A stretch of 64,000 nt of DNA. Origin: Sphingobacterium sp. GVS05A (GTDB lineage Bacteria > Bacteroidota > Bacteroidia > Sphingobacteriales > Sphingobacteriaceae). Made by a program: the position numbers and the translations under genes. Under the pieces are notes generated by a model. It was not told the DNA's origin and did not search any database. It worked only from the letters and a program-made list of their open reading frames with translations. Each line of letters begins with the position of its first letter. Position 1 is the stretch's first letter. Where the stretch lies: contig NZ_JAHXYR010000010.1 of NCBI RefSeq assembly GCF_019969845.1, forward strand, positions 1-64,000. The letters are read 5' to 3'. Shown here piece after piece: positions 1 through 8,613 of this stretch.

Positions 1-854
1 CTATACCCTAACCTAATCGTAGACTATTGCTACTTTAATACTGGGCTTATCATTAAAAAATACCAGGATTGGTATCCCTAAAGGCAAAAGCATCCCCCTT
101 CAGGGTGGTGTTCGCACCTTCCTGCGACCTCCTCCGGCTTTTCTATACCATTTAACTATCGTTTCCCTATTCATTACCTATCGTTTGGATAGGAAAATTC
201 CGAACATGGGGCAAAGCGGGGACGGTCGATATCCGAACACGGGTCAAAAAAAGCCGTTAGGGGATCCGACCAAAAATGGGCAATACCAGAAGATTCCTGT
301 CGTTTTGAACCAAAGGGAATACTTGGGGGTCTACTTCCTTCCTATTAAACCAGTCTCATCCTAACCAAGAACCAAACGATAGAACCAGCAAGTTAATATA
401 TAATATTCCTTCTGTAGCTCCCCGGCCCAATCGGCCGCACAAGGGGTAGACCTGCGAATTGCTTCGTACCTCAGTCGGGACAGCATCGGGGTAAATCCAT
501 ATTCCTTCCGTGGTGAGTCCGTGGTGAGTCCGAGTTAAACACGCTAGAACAGCAGAACCAATCTGGTCGAACTATGCCAACACCTGCACTTAGCCCCCTT
601 TAAATCCCGATTCAGCTCCGAACAGGTCTCGAATCACAGCAAAAAAAACATTCAACTAGGCTAAACACTCGGACTCATTGGCTGGAAATACAGTTTGTAA
701 AAGTAAAAGGATTCAAAAATTTGCATTTGTTAAACATAAAAATGCTATAAACCGGACTATATTATTGTTACAACACAAACCTTTGATAATTATCAAAAAC
801 AGCTGGTTTGTCTTTTTTTTTATGTAGATTTATCTTCTTATAACAACCTCCAAA
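1..854. other. Long non-coding stretch, unexplained
   Basis: No open frame of convincing length or composition is visible on either strand for the first 850 bases. The part up to about 660 looks richer in G and C than the neighbouring intergenic DNA and has stops in all frames. It contains an 11-bp tandem duplication (CCGTGGTGAGT twice, 508-529). From about 660 on it becomes A+T-rich and carries the upstream region of the LacI-type gene. It could be a decayed gene, a repeated intergenic element or an RNA of unknown type; nothing in it matches a family I recognise. Confidence 0.5.
782..797. promoter_or_regulatory. 16-bp perfect palindrome, candidate operator
   Basis: TTTGATAATTATCAAA reads identically on both strands and lies about 60 bases before the start of the LacI-type regulator. 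LacI-family proteins bind symmetric sites of about this size and often regulate themselves, so this is a plausible autoregulatory operator. The palindrome is seen directly; the binding protein is inferred. Confidence 0.4.
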
Positions 855-857
855 GTG

Positions 858-1880
858 ATGAGCAGAACTACCCTGAAAGATATAGCCTTAGAACTCAACA
901 TTTCTGTTTCGACAGTTTCCAAAGCACTATCAGACAGCTACGAAATCAGTGAAGCAACTAAAAAAATGGTTCAGGAGTACGCTAAAAAGCATAATTTCCA
1001 TCCCAATAAGTTGGCACGAAGTTTAAAAATCGGAAAATCAAATACCATTGGAGTCATTGTTTCCAATATCAGTAATACATTCGTGTCTCAGATTCTCGAT
1101 GGAATTCAGATCGCTTCCCAACAAACAATCTACGATGTTATCTTTATGCAAAGTAGAGAGGATGAACGCGTAGAAAAGAATTGTATAGATGTATTAAGAA
1201 TGCGAGGCATAGATGGGTTAATGATAGCCCCTGTATCTTCTGGGTCAAATATTGAGGAGCTTAAAGACCTCATTAAAGCTAAAATACCTGTTGTTATCTT
1301 TGACCGTATCAATCACAAATTGGACACATTCAAAGTCGGAGTCAATAATTTTCAAGGAGCATACAATGCAACCCAACATCTTATTCAACAAGGGAAACGG
1401 AATATATTACATATCACGGGAAAAAACCTAGGTGTTGCCGAAGAACGTTTAAGTGGTTTTAAAGCAGCTCTCTCAGATGCGGATATAACTTTTAATGAAA
1501 GACATTACATCGAATGTAGCTTTAACAGCACGGTTGATTTGGACAATAGTATAAAGGAAATTATAATTAAAGAATATATTGATGGCAAAAAAATCGATGC
1601 AATTTTCGGTGCAACGGATGTTATCACAACAAGGACATTGGGCATTTTAGCCGAACTTCAGATTGAAGTTCCGATGGAAGTTGCCGTCATTGGATTCTCC
1701 AATACACAAATTGCAGCTTCATTAAACCCCGCACTGTCAACTGTCGTACAACCTGCAACTGAAATCGGTGAAATAGCAACGAAAAAACTGATTGACACCA
1801 TTAATCAGACAAGACCAATTCACGAATTTGAAACCATTGAACTTCCGACACAACTTGTCGTAAGAAAATCTTCATTATAA
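858..1880 (+). CDS. LacI-family transcriptional regulator, probably of uronate catabolism
   Basis: A 340-residue DNA-binding repressor or activator. The N-terminal helix-turn-helix of the LacI type is visible (TLKDIALELNISVSTVSKAL), followed by the hinge and a periplasmic-binding-protein-like effector domain with the usual strand GVIVSN near residue 70 and FDRI near 155. The ATG at 858 is preferred over the GTG directly before it at 855. The gene is convergent with a mannonate dehydratase operon and shares a terminator with it, so a uronate-derived ligand such as glucuronate or fructuronate is likely, though that is inferred from position only. Length is normal for the family. Confidence 0.9.
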   Translation: MSRTTLKDIALELNISVSTVSKALSDSYEISEATKKMVQEYAKKHNFHPNKLARSLKIGKSNTIGVIVSNISNTFVSQILDGIQIASQQTIYDVIFMQSREDERVEKNCIDVLRMRGIDGLMIAPVSSGSNIEELKDLIKAKIPVVIFDRINHKLDTFKVGVNNFQGAYNATQHLIQQGKRNILHITGKNLGVAEERLSGFKAALSDADITFNERHYIECSFNSTVDLDNSIKEIIIKEYIDGKKIDAIFGATDVITTRTLGILAELQIEVPMEVAVIGFSNTQIAASLNPALSTVVQPATEIGEIATKKLIDTINQTRPIHEFETIELPTQLVVRKSSL

Positions 1881-1916
1881 CCTCCTTTCCTTTGAATCGA
1901 AGGAAAAGAATAAAAA

Positions 1917-1967
1917 AATACAGTCAGAAAATATCGCTTGTGCTATTATCTTCTGGCTGTATTTTTT
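1917..1967. terminator. Bidirectional hairpin terminator
   Basis: AATACAGTCAGAA (1917-1929) pairs with TTCTGGCTGTATT (1951-1963), 13 bp with one G-T pair, with A-rich and T-rich flanks on either side. It sits between the convergent LacI-type gene and uxuA and can serve both. Confidence 0.8.
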
Positions 1968-3138
1968 ATATTATGATCTTATCACCAGCAATTCCATATT
2001 CCAATCCTCGTAATTCAGCTAAACCTCTTAATCGGCCAATAGCAGAATAACCAGGGTTTGTCACCTTGTTAAGATCGTCCAGCATCTGATGTCCGTGATC
2101 AGGTCTAAATGGAATAGCAGTAGATCGCAACTGGTTTTCGGCAACCAAAATTTGCATAATTTTATGCATATTCACATCTCCATCCAAATGGTCTGCTTCA
2201 TAGAAACTACCAATAGTATCTTTCTTAACATTACGCAAATGGACAAAGTTAACCCGCGCCTTTACCTGCTCTAATATCGCCGGTAAATCATTGGTCTGGC
2301 TAGCTCCTAAAGAACCTGTACAAAAACAGATACCATTGAATTGTTGAGGCACTTCACGCAAGATATAGCCAAGATCTTCACCATTGCTAGCAATACGTGG
2401 CAAACCTAAAATCGGATATGGCGGATCATCTGGATGGATCGTCATACAGACGCCGTTTGCTTCACATACCGCAGCAATTCCGTTTAGAAAGTAGACTAGA
2501 TTTCTACGCAAGCCATCCCTTCCAATATGTTTATAGGTATCAATGCTGGCTTTTAAAGCATCCAATTCCACATTTTTTTCTCCCGGAATCCCCATCAGTA
2601 CAACATTGGACAAGCTATCTTTTTGTTGCTCGGAGATTTCCCCGAAGCGCGCTGTTGCTCTTTTGACAATATTTTCTGAATAGTCTTTTTCAGCATCAGC
2701 TCGTTTTAAAATAAAGATATCAAAAAGTGCCAGGTCAATCCAGTCAAAATAAAGAGCCTTTGAGCCATCTGCCATCACCAAATCCAGTTGTGTTCTGGTC
2801 CAATCCAGTACAGGCATAAAATTGTAACAGACTGTTTTAATACCGCATTCCGCAAGATTAGTTAATGTCTGGTTATACTTGGCGATATATTCATCAACTC
2901 GAGGTCCTTTTGTTTTAATTTCTTCATGAACCGTTACGCTCTCTACCACCGACCAAACCAAACCCGCATCTTCAATAATACGTTTTCGTTCCTGAATATC
3001 GGCAAGAGGCCAAACCTCACCATGAGGAATATGATGCAGCGCTGTAACGATGCCCGTTGCACCTGCCTGTTTAACATCCTGCAAGGATACTGGATCGTTG
3101 GGACCATACCAACGCCATGTTTGTTCTAATTTATTCAT
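1966..3138 (-). CDS. uxuA: Mannonate dehydratase
   Basis: Converts D-mannonate to 2-keto-3-deoxy-D-gluconate, the third step of the glucuronate branch of uronate breakdown, in the cytoplasm. The 390-residue product is close to the E. coli UxuA length and begins with the family's WRWYGPNDPV segment. Residues expected to bind the divalent metal are visible in TIHPDDPP, CFCTGSLG, NFVHLRN and RPDHGHQM. It follows the SDR gene after 12 bases on the same strand, so the two form an operon. The ATG at 3138 is the obvious start. Confidence 0.95.
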   Translation of the reverse strand: MNKLEQTWRWYGPNDPVSLQDVKQAGATGIVTALHHIPHGEVWPLADIQERKRIIEDAGLVWSVVESVTVHEEIKTKGPRVDEYIAKYNQTLTNLAECGIKTVCYNFMPVLDWTRTQLDLVMADGSKALYFDWIDLALFDIFILKRADAEKDYSENIVKRATARFGEISEQQKDSLSNVVLMGIPGEKNVELDALKASIDTYKHIGRDGLRRNLVYFLNGIAAVCEANGVCMTIHPDDPPYPILGLPRIASNGEDLGYILREVPQQFNGICFCTGSLGASQTNDLPAILEQVKARVNFVHLRNVKKDTIGSFYEADHLDGDVNMHKIMQILVAENQLRSTAIPFRPDHGHQMLDDLNKVTNPGYSAIGRLRGLAELRGLEYGIAGDKIII

Positions 3139-3150
3139 CTCAAAATTTCG

Positions 3151-3969
3151 TTAAACACCACACCATGCATTAAAACCACCATCTACAAAGACTGTCTCAC
3201 CAGTTACAAAAGCTGAGGCATCGCTCAATAGATAGATTAAAGTTCCTTTCAATTCCCGTGGATCTCCCAATCGGTTATAAGGTGTCCCGCTCAGTATCCG
3301 CTTGGTACGTTCACTATAGCTACCGTCTGGATTTATCAATAGATTTTTGTTTTGTTTTGTCAGGAAGACACCCGGCGCAATTGCATTGACGCGAACTTGA
3401 TCACCATAACGCTGTGCAAGTTCCGTTGCCATCCATTTTGTATAGCCGTCAATACCGTGTTTGGCAACTGTATATCCCAATACCCGAGTGAAAGGCCGGC
3501 TTGCTGTCAAGGAGGAGATATTTACAATGGCTCCTTTTCCGCTTTCTGCAATTACGCGACCAATAATATGCGTTGGGATAATTGTTCCATAGAGATTTAG
3601 CTCGATCGCTTTAATCGTGTCTTGAATATTACTTGCAAATAGATCTTGGTCAGCTCCTATTGTCGCGCCCGGAATATTTCCACCGACAGCATTCACTAGA
3701 GCGTCAATTCGCCCCCATTTATCAAGGATTTCATCCTTTGCTCTACTGACATCCTGTTCGTCCATGATATCAACCTCTACAAATATGGCCTCCCCTCCGA
3801 GAGATTCTACTTGCTGTACACGCTCTTTTCCGATCTGCTCGTTACGCCCAAGAATAGCAACTTTTGCCTCTGCCTCAGCCAACGCTTCCACAAATGCCTC
3901 ACCAAGAATCCCCGTACCACCTGTGATCACGACAACCTTATCTTTTAATGAAAATGGATTATTACTCAT
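3151..3969 (-). CDS. SDR-family oxidoreductase, probable D-mannonate oxidoreductase (fructuronate reductase)
   Basis: A 272-residue classical short-chain dehydrogenase: nucleotide-binding TGGTGILG at residues 16-23, the NAVGG segment, catalytic Ser in NISSLTAS and the YTVAK active-site pair. It is the first gene of the operon with uxuA. In Bacteroidota an SDR protein often takes the place of the long-chain UxuB, reducing fructuronate to mannonate, and this neighbourhood fits that. The exact substrate is inferred; a related sugar-acid dehydrogenase role is possible. Confidence 0.85.
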   Translation of the reverse strand: MSNNPFSLKDKVVVITGGTGILGEAFVEALAEAEAKVAILGRNEQIGKERVQQVESLGGEAIFVEVDIMDEQDVSRAKDEILDKWGRIDALVNAVGGNIPGATIGADQDLFASNIQDTIKAIELNLYGTIIPTHIIGRVIAESGKGAIVNISSLTASRPFTRVLGYTVAKHGIDGYTKWMATELAQRYGDQVRVNAIAPGVFLTKQNKNLLINPDGSYSERTKRILSGTPYNRLGDPRELKGTLIYLLSDASAFVTGETVFVDGGFNAWCGV

Positions 3970-3999
3970 GTATTTCTATGTCAAATTGGTATTTATCCC

Positions 4000-4030
4000 C
4001 AATTTTATTGATAATAACCTTAATTACAAA
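4000..4030 (-). promoter_or_regulatory. Bacteroidota-type promoter of the SDR-uxuA operon
   Basis: On the minus strand TTTG (4030-4027) is followed after exactly 19 bases by TAAAATTG (4007-4000), close to the Bacteroidota consensus TTTG-N19/20-TAnnTTTG. The SDR start codon lies about 30 bases downstream. Confidence 0.55.
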
Positions 4031-4035
4031 AAAAA

Positions 4036-4060
4036 GTAATTGATTTAATTACGATAACGT
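4036..4060. promoter_or_regulatory. Inverted repeats upstream of the SDR-uxuA promoter
   Basis: Two symmetric elements overlap here: GTAATT-N5-AATTAC (4036-4052) and the imperfect palindrome ACGATAACGT (4051-4060, 8 of 10 positions symmetric). The second resembles the ACG-centred half sites of LacI-family operators. It lies just upstream of the predicted -33 box, so it may be where the regulator encoded at 858-1880 binds. Confidence 0.35.
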
Positions 4061-4075
4061 TTTAGTTATTACAAT

Positions 4076-4237
4076 TTATTTTTCCACTTCTTCCGCTGTC
4101 TCATCATCAAACAGAATTCTTACTGAAGGGGTATAGGTATCATCATGCTGTCCTGACTTATTCGCCCAAAAGAAAGCACATAAAAATACCAAAGCTAATA
4201 ATACACTACAACCGATTAGAATATACATGATTTCCAT
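4076..4237 (-). CDS. ccoS: cbb3-type cytochrome oxidase assembly protein CcoS
   Basis: A 53-residue protein below usual length cut-offs. It starts MEIMYILIGCSVLLALVF, a single membrane segment, followed by the conserved FFWANKSGQHDD turn and an acidic tail, which is the CcoS pattern. CcoS is needed to insert heme and copper cofactors into cbb3 oxidase in the cytoplasmic membrane. The start lies 5 bases after the stop of ccoI, the standard gene pairing. The ccoNOP structural genes, often next in line, are absent; the uronate operon follows instead. Confidence 0.92.
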   Translation of the reverse strand: MEIMYILIGCSVLLALVFLCAFFWANKSGQHDDTYTPSVRILFDDETAEEVEK

Positions 4238-4242
4238 AACAA

Positions 4243-6636
4243 CTATAGTTTATGACGTTTTGCATACCATCTTGTCATTAAGCTGGTAAATGAGATAATT
4301 GTAACTGTACTTATCGGCATCAAGATTGCGGCAAATAAAGGCGACATAATCCCTTGAATAGCAAAGCTCAACCCGATTATATTATAGAGCAAGGATATCC
4401 CAAAGCTCATATGGATTACCTTTACAGCATCTTTACTGAAAGCAAAGAAATCCGATAATTTTGAAAATGACTCGCCGTCTAAAATAGCATCACATCCAGG
4501 CGAAAAGTTATTGATATCATCACTGACAGCAATCCCTAAATCTGCTTTACGCAATGCTCCGGCATCATTCAATCCATCCCCGATCATACAGACATGTTTT
4601 CCCGCCTGCTGAAATTTTTGAATGCGCCCCAGTTTTTCCATTGGAGACTGGTTAAACATCAAGCAAGCTTCCGAAGGAAAAATCAATTTTAGCGCATCCA
4701 GGCGTCGGTCATTATCCCCTGATATCAGGTGAAGATCATAACGAGGTTTGAAATTTTCGATCAAAGCCGACAAGCCATCTCTCCAAGCCTGTTCCATCGT
4801 AAAATATCCTTTCAACTCTTCGTCGACACGTATAAATACGACAGATCCGTCAGATTTGATATTTCCTATATTCAAAAAACTGGCACTACCGATTTTGACA
4901 ACTTGCCCCTCAACAATCGCCTCCATCCCTTTTCCTGGCAACTCTTTAAAATCTCGGACCGGAACATCTGAATACACATCCAGCCATTTCACAATCTCCC
5001 GGCTCAAGGGGTGACTAGAATTACGACATACTGCATATACCAACGTTTTTTCATTTGTATTAAGTGAGCCTTCAAAATAAATTGAGGTTGCTTTAGGCGA
5101 CGAAATAGTCCCGGTTTTATCGAAAACGAGTGTATCTATTGTTGCCATCTGCTCGATTGCCGCTGTATTTTTAACATAGAACTTGTTTCTATCGAAAATA
5201 CTTAATGCCGCCGATAGGGTAAAAGGAGAGCTCAACGCCAATGCGCAAGGACACGCTATAATCAGCACTGCCGTAAAAGCTCCCCAAGCCCTATTGGCGC
5301 TTCCGTCCACAGCCCAATATAGTGCTGCAAAAAAAGCGATCGCCAATAAAACAACAGTAAAATATTTACTTATAAAGTTCACAAAAGTCTGAAAATGCTT
5401 ATCGTAATCTTTATAATTTTCATTATTCCATAATTTGGTCAGATACGACTGTGAAATCGGCTTTATAACTTCCAATTCGATTGCCTCACCCGTCTGACGT
5501 CCCCCGGCATAAATAATTTCCCCTAAGGTTTTGCTTACAGGACTTGATTCTCCGGTCACAAAACTAAAATCGATCGCCGCATCGCCTTTTAATAATATGG
5601 CATCCGCCGGAATAATCTCATTGTTGCGAACAAGGATACGATCACCGATATGAACATCGGCCAATTGCACCGGTTTGTCCCCTTCTTCAGTAAGTAGAGT
5701 TACCGCAACGGGGAAATAGCTCCGATAATCCCTTTCAAAAGAAATATGGTAATAGGTCCGCTGTTGCACCCATTTTCCGATCAGAATAAAGAACACCAAG
5801 CTACATAAAGTATCTGTAAAACCAGCTCCAGTCTGCGTTATTACTTCGAAAGCCGAACGTAAAAACAGTACCAAAATACCCAAGGCCAAAGGGACGTCCA
5901 GATTCAACCTTTTTTGTTTCAAACTGACATACGCAGACTTAAAGTAATCTGAAGCACAATACAACAAAACTGGCAAGCCAAAAGCTAAATTGATGTAACC
6001 GAAAAAACTCGCATACTCCTTTTCAAATGCTCCCATACCAAAGTAGTCCGGAAAACTAAATAACATCGAATTTCCGAAACAGAATCCTGCTACTGCAATC
6101 TTGGCAACCAAGGGATTCAGGTTATTCTTGTTTCCCTCTTTAACGACATCCTGCAGCGTAATTTTGGGATCGTAACCAATATTAGCTAATAGATATACTA
6201 AATCTTTGAGCGGAAGTAAAGTATGATTAAAAGTGATACTAGCCTGTTTTTTCATAAAGTCCACGCGGGACTGTAGCACGTTTGGATTTAATTTATAGAG
6301 ATTTTCCAATAGCCAAATACATGAGCTACAATGGATAGCAGGAATATAAAAGGTAATAATAGTCATCTTATCATCCTTAAAATCGACTAATTTAGTCGCA
6401 ATCTGCGGTTCATCCAAATACGAAAAATCCGCTTGTTTTTCTTTATTGGATTTCCCAGGATGCTGATTATAACGGTAGTATTGTTGCATTCCCCCATTCT
6501 GCAAAACCTGATAGACCGTTTGGCATCCCAGGCAGCAAAAATCATGCTCATCGAGATGGTAACCTGTTTCTTCGATTTTGTCTCCACAGTGGTAGCATTT
6601 CTCGACTTGTTGTACTTTTTCCTTTGTTACCGCCAT
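4243..6636 (-). CDS. ccoI: Copper-translocating P-type ATPase CcoI (FixI) for cbb3 oxidase
   Basis: A 797-residue P1B-type ATPase of the CcoI/FixI group, which moves copper across the inner membrane for cbb3 oxidase maturation. In order: an N-terminal cysteine-rich metal-binding module (CYHCGDKI ... CCLGC), a heavy-metal-associated domain with HCSSC, membrane helices, the actuator, the ion-binding CPC motif (IIACPCALALS), the phosphorylation motif DKTGT, and the hinge GDGLNDAGAL. The N-terminal Cys module separates this family from other copper pumps. It starts 8 bases after hemN and precedes ccoS by 5 bases, so the genes are co-transcribed. Confidence 0.94.
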   Translation of the reverse strand: MAVTKEKVQQVEKCYHCGDKIEETGYHLDEHDFCCLGCQTVYQVLQNGGMQQYYRYNQHPGKSNKEKQADFSYLDEPQIATKLVDFKDDKMTIITFYIPAIHCSSCIWLLENLYKLNPNVLQSRVDFMKKQASITFNHTLLPLKDLVYLLANIGYDPKITLQDVVKEGNKNNLNPLVAKIAVAGFCFGNSMLFSFPDYFGMGAFEKEYASFFGYINLAFGLPVLLYCASDYFKSAYVSLKQKRLNLDVPLALGILVLFLRSAFEVITQTGAGFTDTLCSLVFFILIGKWVQQRTYYHISFERDYRSYFPVAVTLLTEEGDKPVQLADVHIGDRILVRNNEIIPADAILLKGDAAIDFSFVTGESSPVSKTLGEIIYAGGRQTGEAIELEVIKPISQSYLTKLWNNENYKDYDKHFQTFVNFISKYFTVVLLAIAFFAALYWAVDGSANRAWGAFTAVLIIACPCALALSSPFTLSAALSIFDRNKFYVKNTAAIEQMATIDTLVFDKTGTISSPKATSIYFEGSLNTNEKTLVYAVCRNSSHPLSREIVKWLDVYSDVPVRDFKELPGKGMEAIVEGQVVKIGSASFLNIGNIKSDGSVVFIRVDEELKGYFTMEQAWRDGLSALIENFKPRYDLHLISGDNDRRLDALKLIFPSEACLMFNQSPMEKLGRIQKFQQAGKHVCMIGDGLNDAGALRKADLGIAVSDDINNFSPGCDAILDGESFSKLSDFFAFSKDAVKVIHMSFGISLLYNIIGLSFAIQGIMSPLFAAILMPISTVTIISFTSLMTRWYAKRHKL

Positions 6637-6644
6637 ATCCCCAA

Positions 6645-8015
6645 TTAAATTGCTTCACTAAATAACTGCATTTTTGTACGCAGCTTCAAAAAACGTTGAT
6701 CAAAGGCCATACAGATATTCCGTAGAAATGAACGTCCGATCGCAGTGCATCGAATCAGATCTCCTTCTATGCTGACTAAGCCGTCTTGGACTAATGTTGA
6801 CAATTCTTCTTTGATCTGAGCAGTTAAATCTGATGTGGGATCCAATTGTACTTTACCCTTACACATCATATCAAGGATATAACGTCTTATCACCAGATCT
6901 TCTGCATTAAGTATATGTCCTTTCACTACAGGTAACACACCTGATGCGATCAGCTTATGATATTCTTCAACTGTTTTTACATTTTGTGCGAAACCACCCC
7001 AAGCATCGCTGATCGAGGACACACCAATTCCAATTAATAAGGGGTTAAACCGATCCGCATACCCCATAAAATTACGGTGCAAGCGTTCCTCTTGGAAAGC
7101 CAAATAAAGTTCATCTTCTTTTTTTGCAAAATGGTCCATCCCGATATCTGCGTAGTCTCGTGCCAGGATCAGCTTTTTCCCGAGATTATAAAGTGCAAGT
7201 TTGGCAGTACCCTTTGGCAGATCGGCCTCCGTATAATGCCGCTGTCCAGGTTTTAACCAGGGGACATGAGCATAGCTATAAAAAGATATCCGATCTGGCT
7301 TGAGCAGCATGGACTTTTCGATGGTATCCTGTACAGATGCTTGGGTCTGCTTCGGCAATCCGTAGATCAAATCAAAATTAATGGATTCAAAACCGATCTC
7401 TCTGGCATTCAACATCACCGCTTCCACTTCTTCAAAGGTCTGCTGTCTATTGATCATAAACTGCACCAAAGGGTCAAAATCCTGTATCCCTAAACTGAGA
7501 CGACGGAAACCTAAGTCGAAAAGAATCTGTAGGTGTTCGGTTGTGGTATTGGCAGGGTGCGCTTCAAATGAAAAAGAACGATCTGCTGTGACATCGACAT
7601 GCTCAAGAATACCCTCAATCAACAATTTCAAGTTCTCGGGTTGAAAAAATGTGGGTGTACCGCCACCCAAATGTATTTCTGACACGAGCGGTCTCTCACC
7701 TTCGAAAACAGCCAGATACATCTCCCACTCCTTTAGGAGAGCAGCAATGTAAGGCAGTTCAACCTGATGATTTTTTGTGATACGCGTATTACAGCCACAG
7801 TAGGTGCATAGGCTTTCGCAAAAAGGAAGATGGATATACAGGCTTAATCCCCTATCTTTTGACTGTGTGAAAGTACGGTATACCTGATCCGTCCAAGCAT
7901 CAATAGAAAATGTTTTCTCGTCCCAAAATGGAACAGTTGGATAGCTGGTGTACCTTGGTGCTGCAATATTATATTTCTGCACCAGCTCCGCCATAGTCTT
8001 ATCTTGTGTACTCAT
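6645..8015 (-). CDS. hemN: Oxygen-independent coproporphyrinogen III dehydrogenase
   Basis: A 456-residue radical-SAM enzyme that converts coproporphyrinogen III to protoporphyrinogen IX without oxygen, a step of heme synthesis under low oxygen. The [4Fe-4S] motif is seen as CESLCTYCGC near residue 67, with the HemN N-terminus (YNIAAPRYTSYPTVPFW) and the GGGTPTF segment. The full-length HemN rather than the shorter HemW type is supported by these motifs and by length. It sits 6 bases after the dehydrogenase-like gene and 8 bases before ccoI; the grouping is a coherent microaerobic operon supplying heme and copper to a high-affinity oxidase. Confidence 0.94.
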   Translation of the reverse strand: MSTQDKTMAELVQKYNIAAPRYTSYPTVPFWDEKTFSIDAWTDQVYRTFTQSKDRGLSLYIHLPFCESLCTYCGCNTRITKNHQVELPYIAALLKEWEMYLAVFEGERPLVSEIHLGGGTPTFFQPENLKLLIEGILEHVDVTADRSFSFEAHPANTTTEHLQILFDLGFRRLSLGIQDFDPLVQFMINRQQTFEEVEAVMLNAREIGFESINFDLIYGLPKQTQASVQDTIEKSMLLKPDRISFYSYAHVPWLKPGQRHYTEADLPKGTAKLALYNLGKKLILARDYADIGMDHFAKKEDELYLAFQEERLHRNFMGYADRFNPLLIGIGVSSISDAWGGFAQNVKTVEEYHKLIASGVLPVVKGHILNAEDLVIRRYILDMMCKGKVQLDPTSDLTAQIKEELSTLVQDGLVSIEGDLIRCTAIGRSFLRNICMAFDQRFLKLRTKMQLFSEAI

Positions 8016-8021
8016 TGAAAA

Positions 8022-8432
8022 TTATTTTTTTGCGCAGTCATTTAAACAACAACATGCTTTACCAACACATTTCTCCATTCCCCAGAGATTGAGATTCCGG
8101 ACAGTCTGTTCTGCCAGTCCTTTGGGGCTTTGATCTTCAAAAGGTGCATTCGCAATCTGAATACACAGAGCGCCTGCCTTCACCAAATCAATATGGGATG
8201 TTTCTTTACTTCTTGTCATGATCTTATTGATCCCTAATTCCTTCAAATTAAGTAGCATTTTATCATCCAAAATATCTCCTCCTGAGATGACAATCGCATC
8301 CTTTCCGCGCGCATAATTTTGCGTTTCGGCATTTAATCCGTTTGAAATCAAGGTGAGATCATGCTGTTTTGCATTGGCCAATGCCCAAAACTCCTTTTCA
8401 AATGACCTCACATTATATACAACTACTTTCAT
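8022..8432 (-). CDS. Stand-alone N-terminal domain of a D-2-hydroxyacid dehydrogenase with a C-terminal Cys cluster
   Basis: A 136-residue protein starting MKVVVYNVRSFEKEF, which resembles the substrate-binding domain of D-lactate dehydrogenases: the alternating strand-helix pattern is present (DAIVISGGD, INKIMTRS) and so is the block normally reading PEAVAEHAV (here QSPKGLAEQTV). The Rossmann NAD-binding domain is completely missing, so it cannot be a dehydrogenase. Instead it ends in five cysteines, CVGKACCCLNDC. It is the first gene of the hemN-ccoI-ccoS operon. A metal, heme or redox-sensing role is possible but unproven. The ATG at 8432 is chosen; a TTG lies 6 codons upstream. Confidence 0.75.
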   Translation of the reverse strand: MKVVVYNVRSFEKEFWALANAKQHDLTLISNGLNAETQNYARGKDAIVISGGDILDDKMLLNLKELGINKIMTRSKETSHIDLVKAGALCIQIANAPFEDQSPKGLAEQTVRNLNLWGMEKCVGKACCCLNDCAKK

Positions 8433-8474
8433 TTTGAATTCTACAATCAACCACTTATAAGTTTATCCTAAAAA

Positions 8475-8482
8475 CAAAATTA
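8475..8482 (-). promoter_or_regulatory. Predicted -7 element of the hemN-ccoI-ccoS operon
   Basis: TAATTTTG on the minus strand matches the Bacteroidota -7 consensus TAnnTTTG exactly and lies 42 bases before the first start codon of the operon. A TTTG upstream is only 15 bases away, shorter than usual, so the -33 box is uncertain. Confidence 0.45.
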
Positions 8483-8527
8483 GCTCATAGCTTAGCCCAA
8501 AAACATGATACAAGACCATGCCTGACA

Positions 8528-8541
8528 ATGATATACATCAC
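8528..8541. promoter_or_regulatory. FNR/Crp-like box upstream of the hemN-ccoI-ccoS operon
   Basis: ATGATATACATCAC contains the symmetric core TGAT-N4-ATCA, matching 8 of 10 fixed positions of the FNR/FixK consensus TTGAT-N4-ATCAA. Its centre is about 65 bases upstream of the likely transcription start, a usual position for an activating Crp-family protein. The neighbouring regulator with a Crp-type DNA-binding domain is the natural candidate to bind it. Confidence 0.45.
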
Positions 8542-8545
8542 AATT

Positions 8546-8592
8546 ACACAAAAAGGGTGTGTCCGAAGAACTCAGACACACCCTTTTTGTGT
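8546..8592 (-). terminator. Strong hairpin terminator after the receiver-Crp gene
   Basis: ACACAAAAAGGGTGTGTC (8546-8563) and GACACACCCTTTTTGTGT (8575-8592) form a perfect 18-bp stem with an 11-base loop. It lies just past the stop of the response-regulator gene on the minus strand and separates that transcription unit from the hemN operon. Confidence 0.85.
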
Positions 8593-8613
8593 TGATATTT
8601 ACCTATTTAATTG

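Noticed and set aside
855..857. GTG start for the LacI-type regulator
   Set aside because: The ATG directly after it gives the usual N-terminus.
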